A stretch of DNA of 64,000 bases, taken from Chryseobacterium oranimense. Lineage in GTDB: Bacteria; Bacteroidota; Bacteroidia; Flavobacteriales; Weeksellaceae. The position numbers and the translations under genes are program-made. Where the stretch lies: positions 1 through 64,000 of the forward strand of contig NZ_FQWT01000005.1 of NCBI RefSeq assembly GCF_900129755.1, written 5' to 3'. The notes beneath the pieces were generated by a model, which saw only the letters and a program-made list of their open reading frames with translations, was not told where the DNA came from and did not search any database. Below are positions 46,615 to 56,006 of this stretch, piece by piece (position 1 is the stretch's first letter; each line of letters starts with the position of its first letter).

Positions 46615-47937
46615 TTGAATTCTAGAGACGAACTTATCTTTAATCCTGCCGATATTGCCGAAACTCTTAGCAACCTTCCTGCTGATGAGAGGCTCCTGGC
46701 ATTTTTAAAAGTTCCGAAAGAGTACAAAGCAGAAGTTTTTTCCCATCTTGACCCTGATTTCCAGGAAGAAACCATCAGAAGTATCGGAAGTGAGGAAGTT
46801 TCTGAGATTCTGAACGGAATGACGCCGGATGACAGGACTTCACTTTTTGAGGATTTTCCGGACGAACTGATCAAATATTCAATCAACCATCTTAACCCGC
46901 AGGAAAGAAGGATTGCTCTGAAGCTTTTAGGCTATGATTCGGATTCCATTGCCCGTCTGATGACTCCTTATTACATCCAGATCCGTAAAGAATGGACAGT
47001 AAAAAGATGTCTGCAGCAGATCAAGAAAGTAGGTAAAAGAGTGGAAACCATGAACCACCTTTATGTGGTGGACGAAAGAAACCGCCTTATTGATGATATT
47101 GCATTGGGAAGCCTACTTTTAGCCGAAGAAGACACACTGATTTCAGACATCACTGACAATCATTTTGTTGCCATTACGACCACCACTTCAAAAGAAGACG
47201 CAGTAACCTATTTTGAGAAATATGACAGAACAGCTCTTCCGATCATAACAGAAGCCGGTGTTCTTGTAGGTATCGTAACCATTGACGATATCCTTGACCA
47301 GATTGAGCAGCAGAATACAGAAGATATCCAGAAATTCGGGGGTCTTGAAGCACTGGATGATCCTTATACCCAAACGTCTCTGATGGAGATGGTGAAAAAA
47401 AGGGGAACATGGCTGATTATTCTTTTCTTTTCCGAAATGCTTACCGCCTCTGCCATGGGTTATTTTGAGGATGAAATTCAAAAAGCAGTAGTTCTGGCTC
47501 TGTTTGTGCCTCTTATTATTTCCAGTGGCGGAAATTCCGGTTCGCAGGCAGCCACCCTTATTATCAGGGCTATGGCACTTCAGGAAATTGGCCTTAAAGA
47601 CTGGTGGTACGTTATGAGAAAAGAAATCTTCACAGGATTGTTCCTGGGTGGTATTCTCGGAGCTATTGGTTTTTTAAGAATCCTGATCTGGCACAAAATA
47701 GGTCTTTTCAATTACGGAGTATACTGGCCTTATGTAGGTTTAAGCGTAGCCGTTTCTTTAGTTCTGATCGTCCTTTGGGGAACACTTTCAGGCTCTATGG
47801 TTCCTTTTATCCTTAAAAAACTGAACCTTGACCCTGCTACTTCTTCTGCTCCGTTTGTAGCAACTCTGGTAGATGTTACCGGTCTTATTATTTATTTTTC
47901 CGTTGCAGGACTTTTCCTGACAGGAAAACTTTTGTAA
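46615..47937 (+). CDS. mgtE: Magnesium transporter MgtE
   Basis: About 440 aa, starting at the non-ATG codon TTG at 46615; an earlier TTG at 46591 overlaps the promoter. No ATG is available near the N-terminus. The MgtE N domain (~1-110; [24 protein letters not shown] in parts) is followed by two CBS domains (~120-240) and a five-helix pore domain with [18 protein letters not shown] and [20 protein letters not shown]. It imports Mg and is gated by cytosolic Mg. It is monocistronic, or possibly read into the BtuF-like gene 22 bases on. Confidence 0.93.
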   Translation: MNSRDELIFNPADIAETLSNLPADERLLAFLKVPKEYKAEVFSHLDPDFQEETIRSIGSEEVSEILNGMTPDDRTSLFEDFPDELIKYSINHLNPQERRIALKLLGYDSDSIARLMTPYYIQIRKEWTVKRCLQQIKKVGKRVETMNHLYVVDERNRLIDDIALGSLLLAEEDTLISDITDNHFVAITTTTSKEDAVTYFEKYDRTALPIITEAGVLVGIVTIDDILDQIEQQNTEDIQKFGGLEALDDPYTQTSLMEMVKKRGTWLIILFFSEMLTASAMGYFEDEIQKAVVLALFVPLIISSGGNSGSQAATLIIRAMALQEIGLKDWWYVMRKEIFTGLFLGGILGAIGFLRILIWHKIGLFNYGVYWPYVGLSVAVSLVLIVLWGTLSGSMVPFILKKLNLDPATSSAPFVATLVDVTGLIIYFSVAGLFLTGKLL

Positions 47938-47959
47938 TTTAGGCAGACAAAGTCTGAAT

Positions 47960-48700
47960 ATGAAAGTTGTTTCTCTAGTCCCCTCTATTACAGAGGCATT
48001 ATTTGATCTTGGCCTTACTGAGAATGAAGTAGTCGGAAGGACCAAATTCTGTATCCATCCCGCAGATAAAGTAAAAAATGTCCCTGTTATCGGCGGCACA
48101 AAAAACATCAATATTGATAAGATTAAAGCTCTCCAACCGGATCTTATCCTTGCCAATAAGGAAGAAAATATCAAAGAACAGGTGGAGGCCCTGATGGATG
48201 ACTGTAAAGTTTTGGTAACGAATGTGGAAACCATTGAGGATAATTATTATCTGCTCAAAACCCTTGGAAATATCTTTAATAAAAAAGAAAGGGCACAACA
48301 GTTTAATCTCAAGATTTATGATGTTCTGGAACAGGCTAAGCTTGATTCAGCAAATATAAAAGCAGCTTACCTCATCTGGAAGAATCCTTATATGACCATC
48401 GGTTCGGATACTTTTATCCATAAAATTCTGGCAGAAACAGGTTTTGAAAATATTTTTAAAGATAAAACCCGCTATCCGGTGATTGAAATGGAAGATCTTG
48501 CCGGTGCAGACGTAATTATGCTCTCTTCCGAACCATTCCCCTTCAAAGAAAAACATATTGAGGAAATGAAAGCATTTTACCCGGATAAAAAAATCATGAT
48601 CGTGGATGGAGAAGCTTTTTCGTGGTACGGAACGCATATTGCGAAATGCGGGAATTATTTCAGAGAATTATTGGCAGAAATCCATGCAATGGAGCGGTAA
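47960..48700 (+). CDS. BtuF-like cobalamin/heme-type substrate-binding protein
   Basis: A 246-aa helical-backbone metal-receptor protein. It opens with KVVSLVPSITEALFDLGL, followed by VVGRTKFCIHP, and KALQPDLILANKEEN. It has no signal peptide, so it may act in the cytoplasm, as seen for similar soluble cobalamin-binding proteins; family members with signal peptides work with BtuCD. Further signatures are FIHKILAETGFENIF and SSEPFPFKEKH. The cobTSC operon occurs elsewhere in this window, so a role in corrinoid handling is plausible. Confidence 0.85.
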   Translation: MKVVSLVPSITEALFDLGLTENEVVGRTKFCIHPADKVKNVPVIGGTKNINIDKIKALQPDLILANKEENIKEQVEALMDDCKVLVTNVETIEDNYYLLKTLGNIFNKKERAQQFNLKIYDVLEQAKLDSANIKAAYLIWKNPYMTIGSDTFIHKILAETGFENIFKDKTRYPVIEMEDLAGADVIMLSSEPFPFKEKHIEEMKAFYPDKKIMIVDGEAFSWYGTHIAKCGNYFRELLAEIHAMER

Positions 48701-48790
48701 TCATTTAACCGCAAAAGGAGCAAAAGATTTTAAACACTTAAGAGTATTTAAGTTTACTGAAAATCAAACATTTTCATTTTTCTAACGACA

Positions 48791-48868
48791 GAAATTCGTC
48801 GGATCACAATTCCCCTCCTCCGGAGGGATGGCAAAAATTCTTTGAATTTTTGACGGGGTGGTAAAAAA
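48791..48868. repeat. Interspersed foldback element, copy 2
   Basis: Matches the unit at 28154-28230: GAAATTCGTCGGATCACA, a CCCTCC/GGAGGG hairpin, an AAATTC/GAATTT hairpin and TTGACGGGGTGGT. The inverted right end seen in copy 1 is missing. Confidence 0.75.
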
Positions 48869-48999
48869 CTCACCTTTTGACTGAGGCACTCGAAGTCAAC
48901 AATTTCCCATCAATTGGTCTGGTGGCTTCAAGTACCTCAGCCGCCAGATGAATTTTAGATATCAGCTGGTTCGCTCCTCAACCCTATACCAATAAAAAG

Positions 49000-49018
49000 C
49001 TCCGATCAAAGATCGGAG
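49000..49018. terminator. Terminator after GAF gene
   Basis: Arms CTCCGATC / GATCGGAG with a 3-base loop and A/T runs on both sides. Confidence 0.8.
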
Positions 49019-49045
49019 TTTTTTATATTTTAACTGAAATTTCAA

Positions 49046-49495
49046 TTACAAAATTTTGGAAACTTCATTACAAAGCCATTCCAGCAATTCGCGGTCCTCT
49101 TTTGTAAAAGGATCCACGGTATGAGAATCAATATCAATCTGGCCGATATTCTGACCGTCTTTGAAAATAGGAACTACGATTTCCGCTTTTGTATCAATAG
49201 AACAGCTTAGGTAATTACTTTCCTGGTGAACATCCGGAACCACGAATGTCTCATTGGAAACAGCAACCTGGCCGCAAATTCCTTTTCCGTAAGGGATGAT
49301 GGTATGATCTGTAGGAGCTCCCACGTAAGGACCTAATTTCAGCTCATCCTTATCTCCGTTCTTAAAGTAGAAACCTGTCCAGTTGAAGTAAGAAATTTCC
49401 TGATCCAACAGGTGGCAAACTTTCTCAAGCTTTTCTTCTGTATTATGTTTTGGACTTTCAAGAATGGAAGAAAGTCTTTTTTTTATTTCTGACAT
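49046..49495 (-). CDS. Free methionine-(R)-sulfoxide reductase (GAF domain)
   Basis: A 149-aa single GAF domain. It shows WTGFYFKN, the block GICGQVAVSNETFVVPDVHQ and SCSIDTKAEIVVPI, with the conserved Cys (GxCG and xSC) typical of fRMsr. It reduces free Met-R-sulfoxide in the cytoplasm. It starts 12 bases after the 475-aa unknown gene, so both are one operon. Confidence 0.88.
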   Translation of the reverse strand: MSEIKKRLSSILESPKHNTEEKLEKVCHLLDQEISYFNWTGFYFKNGDKDELKLGPYVGAPTDHTIIPYGKGICGQVAVSNETFVVPDVHQESNYLSCSIDTKAEIVVPIFKDGQNIGQIDIDSHTVDPFTKEDRELLEWLCNEVSKIL

Positions 49496-49507
49496 TTTAT
49501 TTATTTT

Positions 49508-50935
49508 TTAGGAGAATTGTTTGAAGGAAAGTTCTTCTTTATAGCCGAACATTCCACGTTCTTTTATCATTTCTGCAACACCTTCAGGAACCTGGTTTTC
49601 CCAGCCTTTAATGCAGCATGCAATTTTTCTTAATATTTCTCTTGAATAGATTTCCAGGAACTCCGGGTTATAGTTGGTAATATCTACAATACGGTTATTG
49701 TGCTTGAAATATTTGTAAAGCTCCTTTAAGTTCTCTTCCACTTTAAGATTCGAAGAATCCAGCAGCTCATGAGTTTCAGGATCTTTGTACGGATAAAGAT
49801 ATACCCTCATTCCGTTTCTGAAGAATTTTCCGAACGCTTCCAGAATTCCTCCCGAAAGATCTTTATAATATTTTTCGTCAAATACCATCAGAAGATTATT
49901 TACTCCCATGGCCACCCCTATATCGCCGGTGGTGTAGGATGCAAAATAATCGATCAGCCTGTAATATTCCGAGAAGTTTGAAATGATAACGGTATATCCC
50001 AGCTTCCCAAGAATATCTACCCTGTCCATAAAGTCTCTTTCATCGATATCTCCATCTGCCCTAAGGTTTGAAATCGTAATTTCAATAAGCACTTCTGTTT
50101 CTTCGTGGGTACAGGTAGCGTCTTTCTGAAACATTTCAAGACCGTTTTTAAGCATGTCGATGTTCACCTTCGTTACCGGCCTGAAGCTTCCTCTTACCGC
50201 AAATATATTTTTCTTGTATAAAACGTCAGCAGGCAGCATATTACTTCCCTGGGAATTGAAAATCACAGCATCTGTCATTCCGTGCTTCACAAGCTGCAAA
50301 GACATCAATCTGTTATCCACATAGTCAAATGCAGGTCCGCTGAAATCGATCATATCAATTTCAAGCCCGTCTTTTGCAATGTCGTCGTATAAAGATTCAA
50401 TTAAAGTTCTGGGATTGTCGTAGTAATGAAAAGCTCCGAATATAAGGTTTACCCCAAGGTTTCCTAAAGTTTCCTGCTGCAGGGTAGCATCATTTTCGTT
50501 AAACTTTACGTGGATTACGATCTCATTGTAATCTTCATTTTCTTTTGTCTGGAAACGGATTCCTACCCAACCGTGGCCTTTTAGAGTCTTATCGAAATTA
50601 ATGGTGGTTACCGTATTGGCATAAGAGAAAAATTTTCTGTTTGGATTGTTTTCCCTTGAAATTCTTTCTTCAATTAATGCGACTTCATAACGGAGCATTT
50701 TGCGAAGTCTGTTCTGGGTAACATATCTGTTTTTGACCTCTTTCCCGTAAATGGCATCACTAAAATCTTTGTCGTAAGCAGACATTGCCTTAGCAATTGT
50801 ACCGGAAGCCCCTCCTGCTCTAAAAAAGTGGCGAACAGTCTCCTGCCCTGCTCCAATCTCTGCGAAAGTACCATAAATAGTAGGATCTAGATTAATTGTT
50901 AATGCTTTTTGTTTAGGAGTTAATTTCTGATACAT
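49508..50935 (-). CDS. Conserved protein of unknown function (475 aa)
   Basis: A cytoplasmic protein, no signal peptide. The N-terminus is highly characteristic (KQKALTINLDPTIYGTFAEIGAGQ, AGGASGTIAKAMSAYDKDFSDAIYG in parts), with RNPDLILKN-like central segments and a tail LRKIACCIKGWENQVPEGVAEMI. The same family is broadly present in Bacteroidetes and cyanobacteria and is often labelled with unreliable names, such as TonB-dependent receptor or nicotinate-nucleotide adenylyltransferase; no outer-membrane or adenylyltransferase features are seen. Its function is unknown. It is in operon with the GAF gene. Confidence 0.75.
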   Translation of the reverse strand: MYQKLTPKQKALTINLDPTIYGTFAEIGAGQETVRHFFRAGGASGTIAKAMSAYDKDFSDAIYGKEVKNRYVTQNRLRKMLRYEVALIEERISRENNPNRKFFSYANTVTTINFDKTLKGHGWVGIRFQTKENEDYNEIVIHVKFNENDATLQQETLGNLGVNLIFGAFHYYDNPRTLIESLYDDIAKDGLEIDMIDFSGPAFDYVDNRLMSLQLVKHGMTDAVIFNSQGSNMLPADVLYKKNIFAVRGSFRPVTKVNIDMLKNGLEMFQKDATCTHEETEVLIEITISNLRADGDIDERDFMDRVDILGKLGYTVIISNFSEYYRLIDYFASYTTGDIGVAMGVNNLLMVFDEKYYKDLSGGILEAFGKFFRNGMRVYLYPYKDPETHELLDSSNLKVEENLKELYKYFKHNNRIVDITNYNPEFLEIYSREILRKIACCIKGWENQVPEGVAEMIKERGMFGYKEELSFKQFS

Positions 50936-50989
50936 TAGGACGTAAAATTTTTCGTAAATTTACCAAAATTAAACCAACCTCAAAAGAAA

Positions 50990-51757
50990 ATGAAGTTGAA
51001 ATTTTTAGGAACCGGTACTTCCCAAGGTGTACCCGTTATAGGCTGTACTTGCGAAGTATGTACCTCCGAAAATCCCAAAGACAAACGCTTCCGTTCCTCC
51101 GTAATGGTTACTACAGAGGAAAGCAGGAAAATACTGATCGACTGCGGGCCGGATTTCAGGCAACAGATGCTTCTTAATCACGAAAATAACGTAGATGTTA
51201 CCCTTCTTACCCACGAACACAATGACCATGTGATCGGGCTTGATGATATGCGTCCGCTGATCTTTAAAAGCGGAAAAGATATGCCCATTTATTGCTATCA
51301 AAGGGTTGGCCATGAGATCAAAAAACGTTTTCCTTATGCTTTCACCGATGTAAGGTACCCGGGAGCTCCTGCTTTTGAGCTTCATGAAATTGAAAACAAA
51401 CCTTTTCAGGTTTTGGATACAGAAATTACACCTGTTGAAGTCATTCATTATAAAATTACGGTCTTCGGATATAAGTTTAAAAACATAGCGTATATTACCG
51501 ATGCCAATTTCATTTCAGATACAGAAAAAGAAAAGCTAAAGAATCTGGATGTACTGATCCTGCCCTGCATCCGGAAATTTGATCCGCATCCTGCCCATTT
51601 TATTCTTCCTGATGTCATTGCCCTGTTTAAAGAGCTTCAACCTAAAAAATTATTTTTAACCCACATCAGCCATCATCTTGGCCTGCATGATATTGAAGAT
51701 AAGGAGCTTCCGGAAGGAATGCATCTGGCCTACGATGGTCTGGAAATAGAATTTTAA
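50990..51757 (+). CDS. MBL-fold metallo-hydrolase (PhnP/RNase Z-like)
   Basis: A 255-aa protein. The start KLKFLGTGTSQGVPVIGCTCEVC is of the PhnP/RNase Z-like group. The metal site is LLTHEHNDHVIGLDD (HxHxDH) near residue 77, with further ligands in LPCIRKFDPHPAHFI and LTHISHHLGLHD. It probably hydrolyses phosphodiesters such as cyclic phosphates. The enzyme is cytoplasmic. It is divergent from the 475-aa gene and precedes tRNA-Leu. Confidence 0.9.
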   Translation: MKLKFLGTGTSQGVPVIGCTCEVCTSENPKDKRFRSSVMVTTEESRKILIDCGPDFRQQMLLNHENNVDVTLLTHEHNDHVIGLDDMRPLIFKSGKDMPIYCYQRVGHEIKKRFPYAFTDVRYPGAPAFELHEIENKPFQVLDTEITPVEVIHYKITVFGYKFKNIAYITDANFISDTEKEKLKNLDVLILPCIRKFDPHPAHFILPDVIALFKELQPKKLFLTHISHHLGLHDIEDKELPEGMHLAYDGLEIEF

Positions 51758-51778
51758 AATTTTTCCTTTAAAAAGCTT

Positions 51779-51807
51779 TTGAACATTAAAAAAAGTTTCT
51801 ATATTTG
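51779..51807 (+). promoter_or_regulatory. Promoter of tRNA-Leu
   Basis: TTG (51779-51781) and TATATTTG (51800-51807) with an 18-base spacer, ending 18 bases before the tRNA. Confidence 0.65.
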
Positions 51808-51825
51808 CACACCAATTTAACACAT

Positions 51826-51905
51826 GCCCGGATGGCGGAATTGGTAGACGCGCTGGTCTCAAACACCAGTGGGAAACCGTGCCGGTTCGAGCCCGGCTCC
51901 GGGTA
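51826..51905 (+). tRNA. tRNA-Leu (anticodon CAA)
   Basis: Acceptor stem GCCCGGA / TCCGGGT (first pair G-U). The anticodon stem CTGGT / ACCAG encloses the loop CTCAAAC with the anticodon CAA. A long variable arm and the T-loop TTCGAGC follow, as in leucine tRNAs. CCA is not encoded. A terminator lies directly after. Confidence 0.93.
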
Positions 51906-51908
51906 CAG

Positions 51909-51943
51909 AAAACCTCTGAAATCATTTGATTTTCAGAGGTTTT
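51909..51943. terminator. Terminator after tRNA-Leu
   Basis: Arms AAAACCTCTGAAA / TTTCAGAGGTTTT with a 9-base loop and a T run. Confidence 0.85.
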
Positions 51944-52234
51944 TATTTTTAAGGTGGTCAAAAGGGTGGCTAATTATTTTATATTTTATAAAATCCACTC
52001 CTACTCTTGCAGGATGCCCCTGCGGCTTTTTGACTGTGGCCCATTTGTACTACAGTAAACAAAAAAATTATAGAGTAATATTCCATAATTTTTAAATTAT
52101 TAAGAGGTGGCGTTCGAACTTTATTCAAGTTTGATTTTGATAAAGACATCAATAATAGCTTATTCGTTACATTCAATCAAAAAATTTTTAACTAACATAA
52201 TCTAAATATGATTGAAACTCTGATGTTTTAAATT
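51944..52234. other. Spacer after tRNA-Leu, no gene recognised
   Basis: About 290 bases. A short minus-strand frame (51979-52176) has unusual composition and no family resemblance. tRNA-Leu genes are common integration sites, so this could be an old element remnant, but no integrase or repeat of the tRNA end was found. Confidence 0.4.
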
Positions 52235-52831
52235 TTACTCGAAACGACAGGCTTCATCAAATGTTAATCTCGGGTCACGCGGATACAATCTGGAATCATC
52301 GCCATATCCAATCGTGCAGATAAAGTTTGCTTTCCACGAAGTTCCTTTAAAAAATGTTTCATCAATAATATCATTCTGAAAACCAGACATCGGGCAGACA
52401 TCCAGTCCCATTCCGCGGGCTGCAATTATCAGATAAGCACCAGTTAAAGAACTGCTTCTGTATGCAATCGATTCTGCAAATGCGGCGTCATTTTCAAACA
52501 TATCTTTAACATCCATACGGGGAAAAAGCTTTGGCGCTTCTTGCCAGAAAAGTTTGTCCTGAGCAATGATTGCTGTAACAGGAGCCGATTGAACCTGCCC
52601 CAAATTACTTCCCATACCTTCCAGAGCCGGATACAATTTTCTTTTACCTTCATCGCTTCGTACGAAAACAATTCTGGCTGGCTGAAGATTGCCGCTGGTT
52701 GGTCCGTATTTTATGATTTCATAAAGGGATTTCAAATCTTCATCGCTTACTGGTTTATCTTTCCAGTGATGATGTGACCTTGCGTCTGTAAAAAGCTGAT
52801 TAAAGACTTCTTTAGAAAGAGATTTTCGCAT
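52235..52831 (-). CDS. Nitroreductase-family oxidoreductase (RutE/malonic semialdehyde reductase-like)
   Basis: A 198-aa protein. The sequence matches the RutE-type nitroreductases: VFNQLFTDARSHHHWKDKPVSDEDL in parts at the start, YGPTSGNLQPARIVFVRS, and DVCPMSGFQND, then FICTIGYGD at the FMN end. It likely uses FMN and NAD(P)H to reduce small aldehydes or nitro compounds. Its promoter (TAATTTTG, minus strand, 52861-52868) has an FNR-like box centred 42 bases upstream. It lies at the edge of the redox island. Confidence 0.9.
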   Translation of the reverse strand: MRKSLSKEVFNQLFTDARSHHHWKDKPVSDEDLKSLYEIIKYGPTSGNLQPARIVFVRSDEGKRKLYPALEGMGSNLGQVQSAPVTAIIAQDKLFWQEAPKLFPRMDVKDMFENDAAFAESIAYRSSSLTGAYLIIAARGMGLDVCPMSGFQNDIIDETFFKGTSWKANFICTIGYGDDSRLYPRDPRLTFDEACRFE

Positions 52832-52891
52832 TGTGATGTTGTTTTATATTGTTTACAATGCAAAATTATGTTCCGCTTTCTTCAGAAATTG

Positions 52892-52905
52892 TTGACATTT
52901 GATAA
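52892..52905. promoter_or_regulatory. FNR-type box (variant) upstream of nitroreductase gene
   Basis: TTGACATTTGATAA, centred 42 bases from the start predicted from the TAATTTTG box at 52861-52868 (minus strand). One half is the TTGAC form. Confidence 0.55.
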
Positions 52906-52928
52906 TAACGAATACTTAGAGGTGCCGA

Positions 52929-53768
52929 TTAAGCCACCAATTCCATAGCTTTTTTACGGTAATGAACGGGAGAAATGCCTTCCTTACTTTTAAAAAACCG
53001 GCTGAAAGTCTGAATATTGTCATAGCCCAGTTCGTAGGCAATTTCTTTTATCGATAAATTGGAATAATTAATCTGTTTCTTTGCGTGCATCATAATTCTG
53101 TCGTGAATGATATTCAGCGGGGCACGTTGCGAAACAATTGAAAATAAATTGGATAATGTTTTGGGAGATTTATTCAGTTGAGATGCGTAAAAAGCCACAT
53201 CGTGATGTTCTGTAAAATGACTCTCTACCAGATAATTAAACTCACGGATAATATCGCCCTGGCTATTTTCAAGCTTATTGAAATTATTGGACTTCCTTAA
53301 AATTCGTACCGATAAAATCAACATTCGTTTAAGTAAAGACTGAAGCATATCACGTTGTAAAATATCGACTTTCTGCATTTCTGAACAGAAAATCTCCCAA
53401 GAAATATCAAATTCTCTCACCATAGTTCCATCAATTGTTACAATTGGAATATCCGAGGCTCCAAAGAACAGTAAGCCCTTGCTTCCCACTTCATTATCGT
53501 GATTGATGATGCAGAAAAAAGGTTGATTGAACCTTACCATTCTCGCCGTTTCAAATTCGGTAAAATCTATTTTATGAAATTCGGTAAGAAAAATTATTTG
53601 ATTTTTCTTAAGCTTAAATAAGGTTTTATCAACCATAACCTCCATTTTCTCTCCCGTATTCCAGATAAATGTAAGATCTGTTTTTTTAACATCAAAAATA
53701 ACATCCGAATTAGAGGGATTCAGATCATAAATCTGTAAAATCTCATTAGAATTATTAGCGAAAACCAT
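52929..53768 (-). CDS. AraC-family transcriptional regulator
   Basis: A 279-aa protein. An N-terminal cupin-like sensor region (~1-120) is followed by a double helix-turn-helix (LNKSPKTLSNLFSIVSQ as first unit, SIKEIAYELGYDNIQTFSRFFKSKEGISPVHYRKK as second). It is 28 bases downstream of the cupin gene and probably in operon. Its target may be the nearby redox genes. Confidence 0.9.
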   Translation of the reverse strand: MVFANNSNEILQIYDLNPSNSDVIFDVKKTDLTFIWNTGEKMEVMVDKTLFKLKKNQIIFLTEFHKIDFTEFETARMVRFNQPFFCIINHDNEVGSKGLLFFGASDIPIVTIDGTMVREFDISWEIFCSEMQKVDILQRDMLQSLLKRMLILSVRILRKSNNFNKLENSQGDIIREFNYLVESHFTEHHDVAFYASQLNKSPKTLSNLFSIVSQRAPLNIIHDRIMMHAKKQINYSNLSIKEIAYELGYDNIQTFSRFFKSKEGISPVHYRKKAMELVA

Positions 53769-53796
53769 ATTGATTCTGATTTAATTATAATTGATT

Positions 53797-54294
53797 TCAA
53801 TCTAAATAATCAGACGGGAACGTTTTCTGTCCGAACTTTTCATCCAGATTTTGCAGGAACTTTTTTCGTTCTTCCGTCATTTCCGGAACAGGCAAAAACT
53901 CGCCTTCGGAAACTGGCTGCCCGATCGCTTCAAAGATTTTTTCCAATCCTGCAGGCATTACGGTACAGAGAAGTTTGGCGAAAGAATCCGACGTATTTTT
54001 AAAGCAATGAACAGCCCCACCAAAAGGAATTTCCACAAACCCACCTTTGGATACAACCGTTTTTCCTTTTTCAGTTTTAAACTCAACTTCACCTTCCAAA
54101 ACATAAAAAGTTTCGTGGGTGTTAGGATGTGAATGCGGTGGCGGACCTCCATTCGGAGGAACAGTCATTTCGATGACAGCAAAACGGTTTTCCGTTTTTT
54201 CACCAGAAATAATGATACGGTAATTTCCTCCTGCAACTGCCAATCTTTTACCACTTCCCTCTTCTATAATGTTAATGTTGATATCGGCGTTCAT
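53797..54294 (-). CDS. Cupin-domain protein
   Basis: A 165-aa single-cupin protein. The cupin motifs are GPPPHSHPNTHETFYVLEGEVEFK and, later, GGFVEIPFGGAVHCFKN, which contain the metal-binding His and Glu. Similar proteins are quercetinase/dioxygenase-like. The promoter has a TTGAC-type box at -42. It is the first gene of the unit with the AraC gene. Its substrate is unknown. Confidence 0.87.
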   Translation of the reverse strand: MNADININIIEEGSGKRLAVAGGNYRIIISGEKTENRFAVIEMTVPPNGGPPPHSHPNTHETFYVLEGEVEFKTEKGKTVVSKGGFVEIPFGGAVHCFKNTSDSFAKLLCTVMPAGLEKIFEAIGQPVSEGEFLPVPEMTEERKKFLQNLDEKFGQKTFPSDYLD

Positions 54295-54351
54295 TTTGTT
54301 TTCTTAAATTATTAATGAAACAAATTTACATCAGTGTCAAGCTAGAAATCG

Positions 54352-54365
54352 TTGACATTTGTCAC
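54352..54365. promoter_or_regulatory. FNR/CRP-type box upstream of cupin gene
   Basis: TTGAC-ATTT-GTCAC, centred about 42 bases from the start predicted from CAAATTTA at 54321-54328 (minus-strand -7 box TAAATTTG). Confidence 0.6.
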
Positions 54366-54386
54366 AATAAGTGCAACAGAACTCAA

Positions 54387-54965
54387 TTAACGAAAACTCT
54401 GCTTCCTGATTCGGCTGAGCGTTTCCCGGGAAATTCCCAAGTAAGAAGCAATCTGATGCAAAGGAAATCTCTGAATCATATCCGGATGAAGTTGAACAAA
54501 ACTTTCATAGCGCTCTAAGGCACTGAGACTTATCGCATCATCAACTCGTTTTTGTGAAGCAATATGATTGTTTTCGCTCATCTTCCAGAACATATCTCTC
54601 ACCGACGGAATTTCCAGAAAAGCATCAAGATTGGGTCTTGGTAAAATCAATAATTCTGTGTTTTCCCAAGCTTCGATATAGTATTTGGATGGCGTCTGAT
54701 TCATAAAACTCTGGCGGTCGACAATCCACCAGTTTTCTATAGCCAATTGAAGAATATACTCAATTCCGTGACTGTCTACACTGAACTGTCTCGTGGCGCC
54801 TTTCAGAATAAAACCTGTGTAAGGACAAACATTTCCTTCTTCAAGAAAATACTGTTTTTTTCTTAATTTTTTTGGCAACAACAGCGACTGAATCTGCTCT
54901 TTTTCTTCTGAAGAAAGAACTGAATGGCTGTAACGTTCTATATAATCAAAAAGTTGTTGATACAT
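54387..54965 (-). CDS. Crp/Fnr-family transcriptional regulator (copy 1)
   Basis: A 192-aa protein. The N-terminal cyclic-nucleotide-binding-like beta-roll (~20-125) contains LEEGNVCPYTGFILKG; typical cAMP-contact residues are not present. A helix-turn-helix at the C-terminus reads IASYLGISRETLSRIRK, with E/S/R at the same places as the DNA-reading residues of FNR. No cysteine cluster for Fe-S is present, so the signal is unknown. It shares sequence with the copies at 58149-58739 and 60881-61468. Confidence 0.92.
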   Translation of the reverse strand: MYQQLFDYIERYSHSVLSSEEKEQIQSLLLPKKLRKKQYFLEEGNVCPYTGFILKGATRQFSVDSHGIEYILQLAIENWWIVDRQSFMNQTPSKYYIEAWENTELLILPRPNLDAFLEIPSVRDMFWKMSENNHIASQKRVDDAISLSALERYESFVQLHPDMIQRFPLHQIASYLGISRETLSRIRKQSFR

Positions 54966-55132
54966 TTTAGTTTTTACTGGCGATAAAGAAAATCGTTATC
55001 CATCAAATTTAAAAATTTTCGCTTAATTGTCATTTATTATATTTAATCTCCAAAATGCAATACTAAAAAATCACCCGTTGATTTCTCAGGACGATTTTTA
55101 ATGGTAACTAAACTTCTTTTAATCTAAAATAA

Positions 55133-55678
55133 TTAGTTCTGGGAAATGGCTGCCAATTTTGGAAAATCAATATCTGTTTCTGATAAAATATTGGCATAAT
55201 TGGTAAAGATGCTCAACGAGACCTGAGCTAAAATTTCAAGAATCTGTGCATCATTAAATCCTGCTGCTCTTACATTTTCTAAAGATTCGGTGGAAACAGC
55301 TCCTTTTTTATTCAGTATTTCTTTTGAAAAAACTAAAGCTGCGTTTATTTTAGTATCAGGAGAAGTTCCTTTTCTTGCATCATCAATTTCCTGTTCGCTG
55401 ATTCCCATTTTACCTCCTACAAAACTGTGAGCGGCATTACAATAGTCACAACCGTTTTCATTGGCGACGGTAATTGCAATTAATTCTCCTAATTTCCCAC
55501 CAAGTGACGAATAGCTCAATCCTGCGTTAAATCCCAGATAGGCATTCAGTACAGCAGGCGAATTTCCCAGGGTTCTCATCATATTGGGAACCATTCCCAT
55601 TTTAGATTTTACCGTATCAAAAAGTTCTTTTGTTTTTCCGGTAGCTTCTTCCGGATTTAGTGCTTTAATGCGTGCCAT
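55133..55678 (-). CDS. AhpD-like carboxymuconolactone decarboxylase-family protein
   Basis: A 181-aa protein. It has the CMD signatures and an AhpD-type CxxC motif (NENGCDYCNAAHSFVG) near residue 90, so it may act as a thiol peroxidase partner. Other segments are NLRTLGNSPAVLNAYLGFN-like and AQVSLSIFTNYANILSETDIDFP in parts. No signal peptide. It is monocistronic and divergent from the isochorismatase gene. Compare the CMD protein without CxxC at 110-988. Confidence 0.88.
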   Translation of the reverse strand: MARIKALNPEEATGKTKELFDTVKSKMGMVPNMMRTLGNSPAVLNAYLGFNAGLSYSSLGGKLGELIAITVANENGCDYCNAAHSFVGGKMGISEQEIDDARKGTSPDTKINAALVFSKEILNKKGAVSTESLENVRAAGFNDAQILEILAQVSLSIFTNYANILSETDIDFPKLAAISQN

Positions 55679-55871
55679 AATAATATGTTTTAAAATTGTT
55701 TGTCATTATTGACTGTGCAAAGTTGTGGCTTTACAGCATGCAACAGTTAGGCAGCATTTCCCGAAGAGTTGGCAATTTTTCTTACAGATACTTTTTCTTT
55801 CATCTAAAAAAATTACATTAAAACACATTATTTTAATTACTTGTTGAAAATCAAATATTTAAATCAATTCA

Positions 55872-55885
55872 TTGACATTTGTCAC
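55872..55885. promoter_or_regulatory. FNR/CRP-type box upstream of isochorismatase-like gene
   Basis: TTGAC-ATTT-GTCAC, centred about 65 bases upstream of the start predicted from TAATTTTG (55932-55939, plus strand), a class I activator position. Confidence 0.55.
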
Positions 55886-56006
55886 AGGTTTTTTGTATCA
55901 AATATCACCGTTTTTTGTAAGCGGGTCAGCCTAATTTTGTCCTGTACAATAAGCACTTACACAGCCGAAGTACACCATTAAATAATATAACTTAAATACA
56001 TTTATT

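Larger units (their letters stand above)
48701..49045. other. Gene-free spacer with interspersed element and terminator
   Basis: About 345 bases. It holds the second copy of the interspersed foldback element (48791-48868) and a terminator (49000-49018). Otherwise nothing was recognised. Confidence 0.45.

Noticed and set aside
51944..52234. Integrated element at tRNA-Leu
   Set aside because: No duplicate of the tRNA 3' end or integrase nearby; only a short odd spacer.
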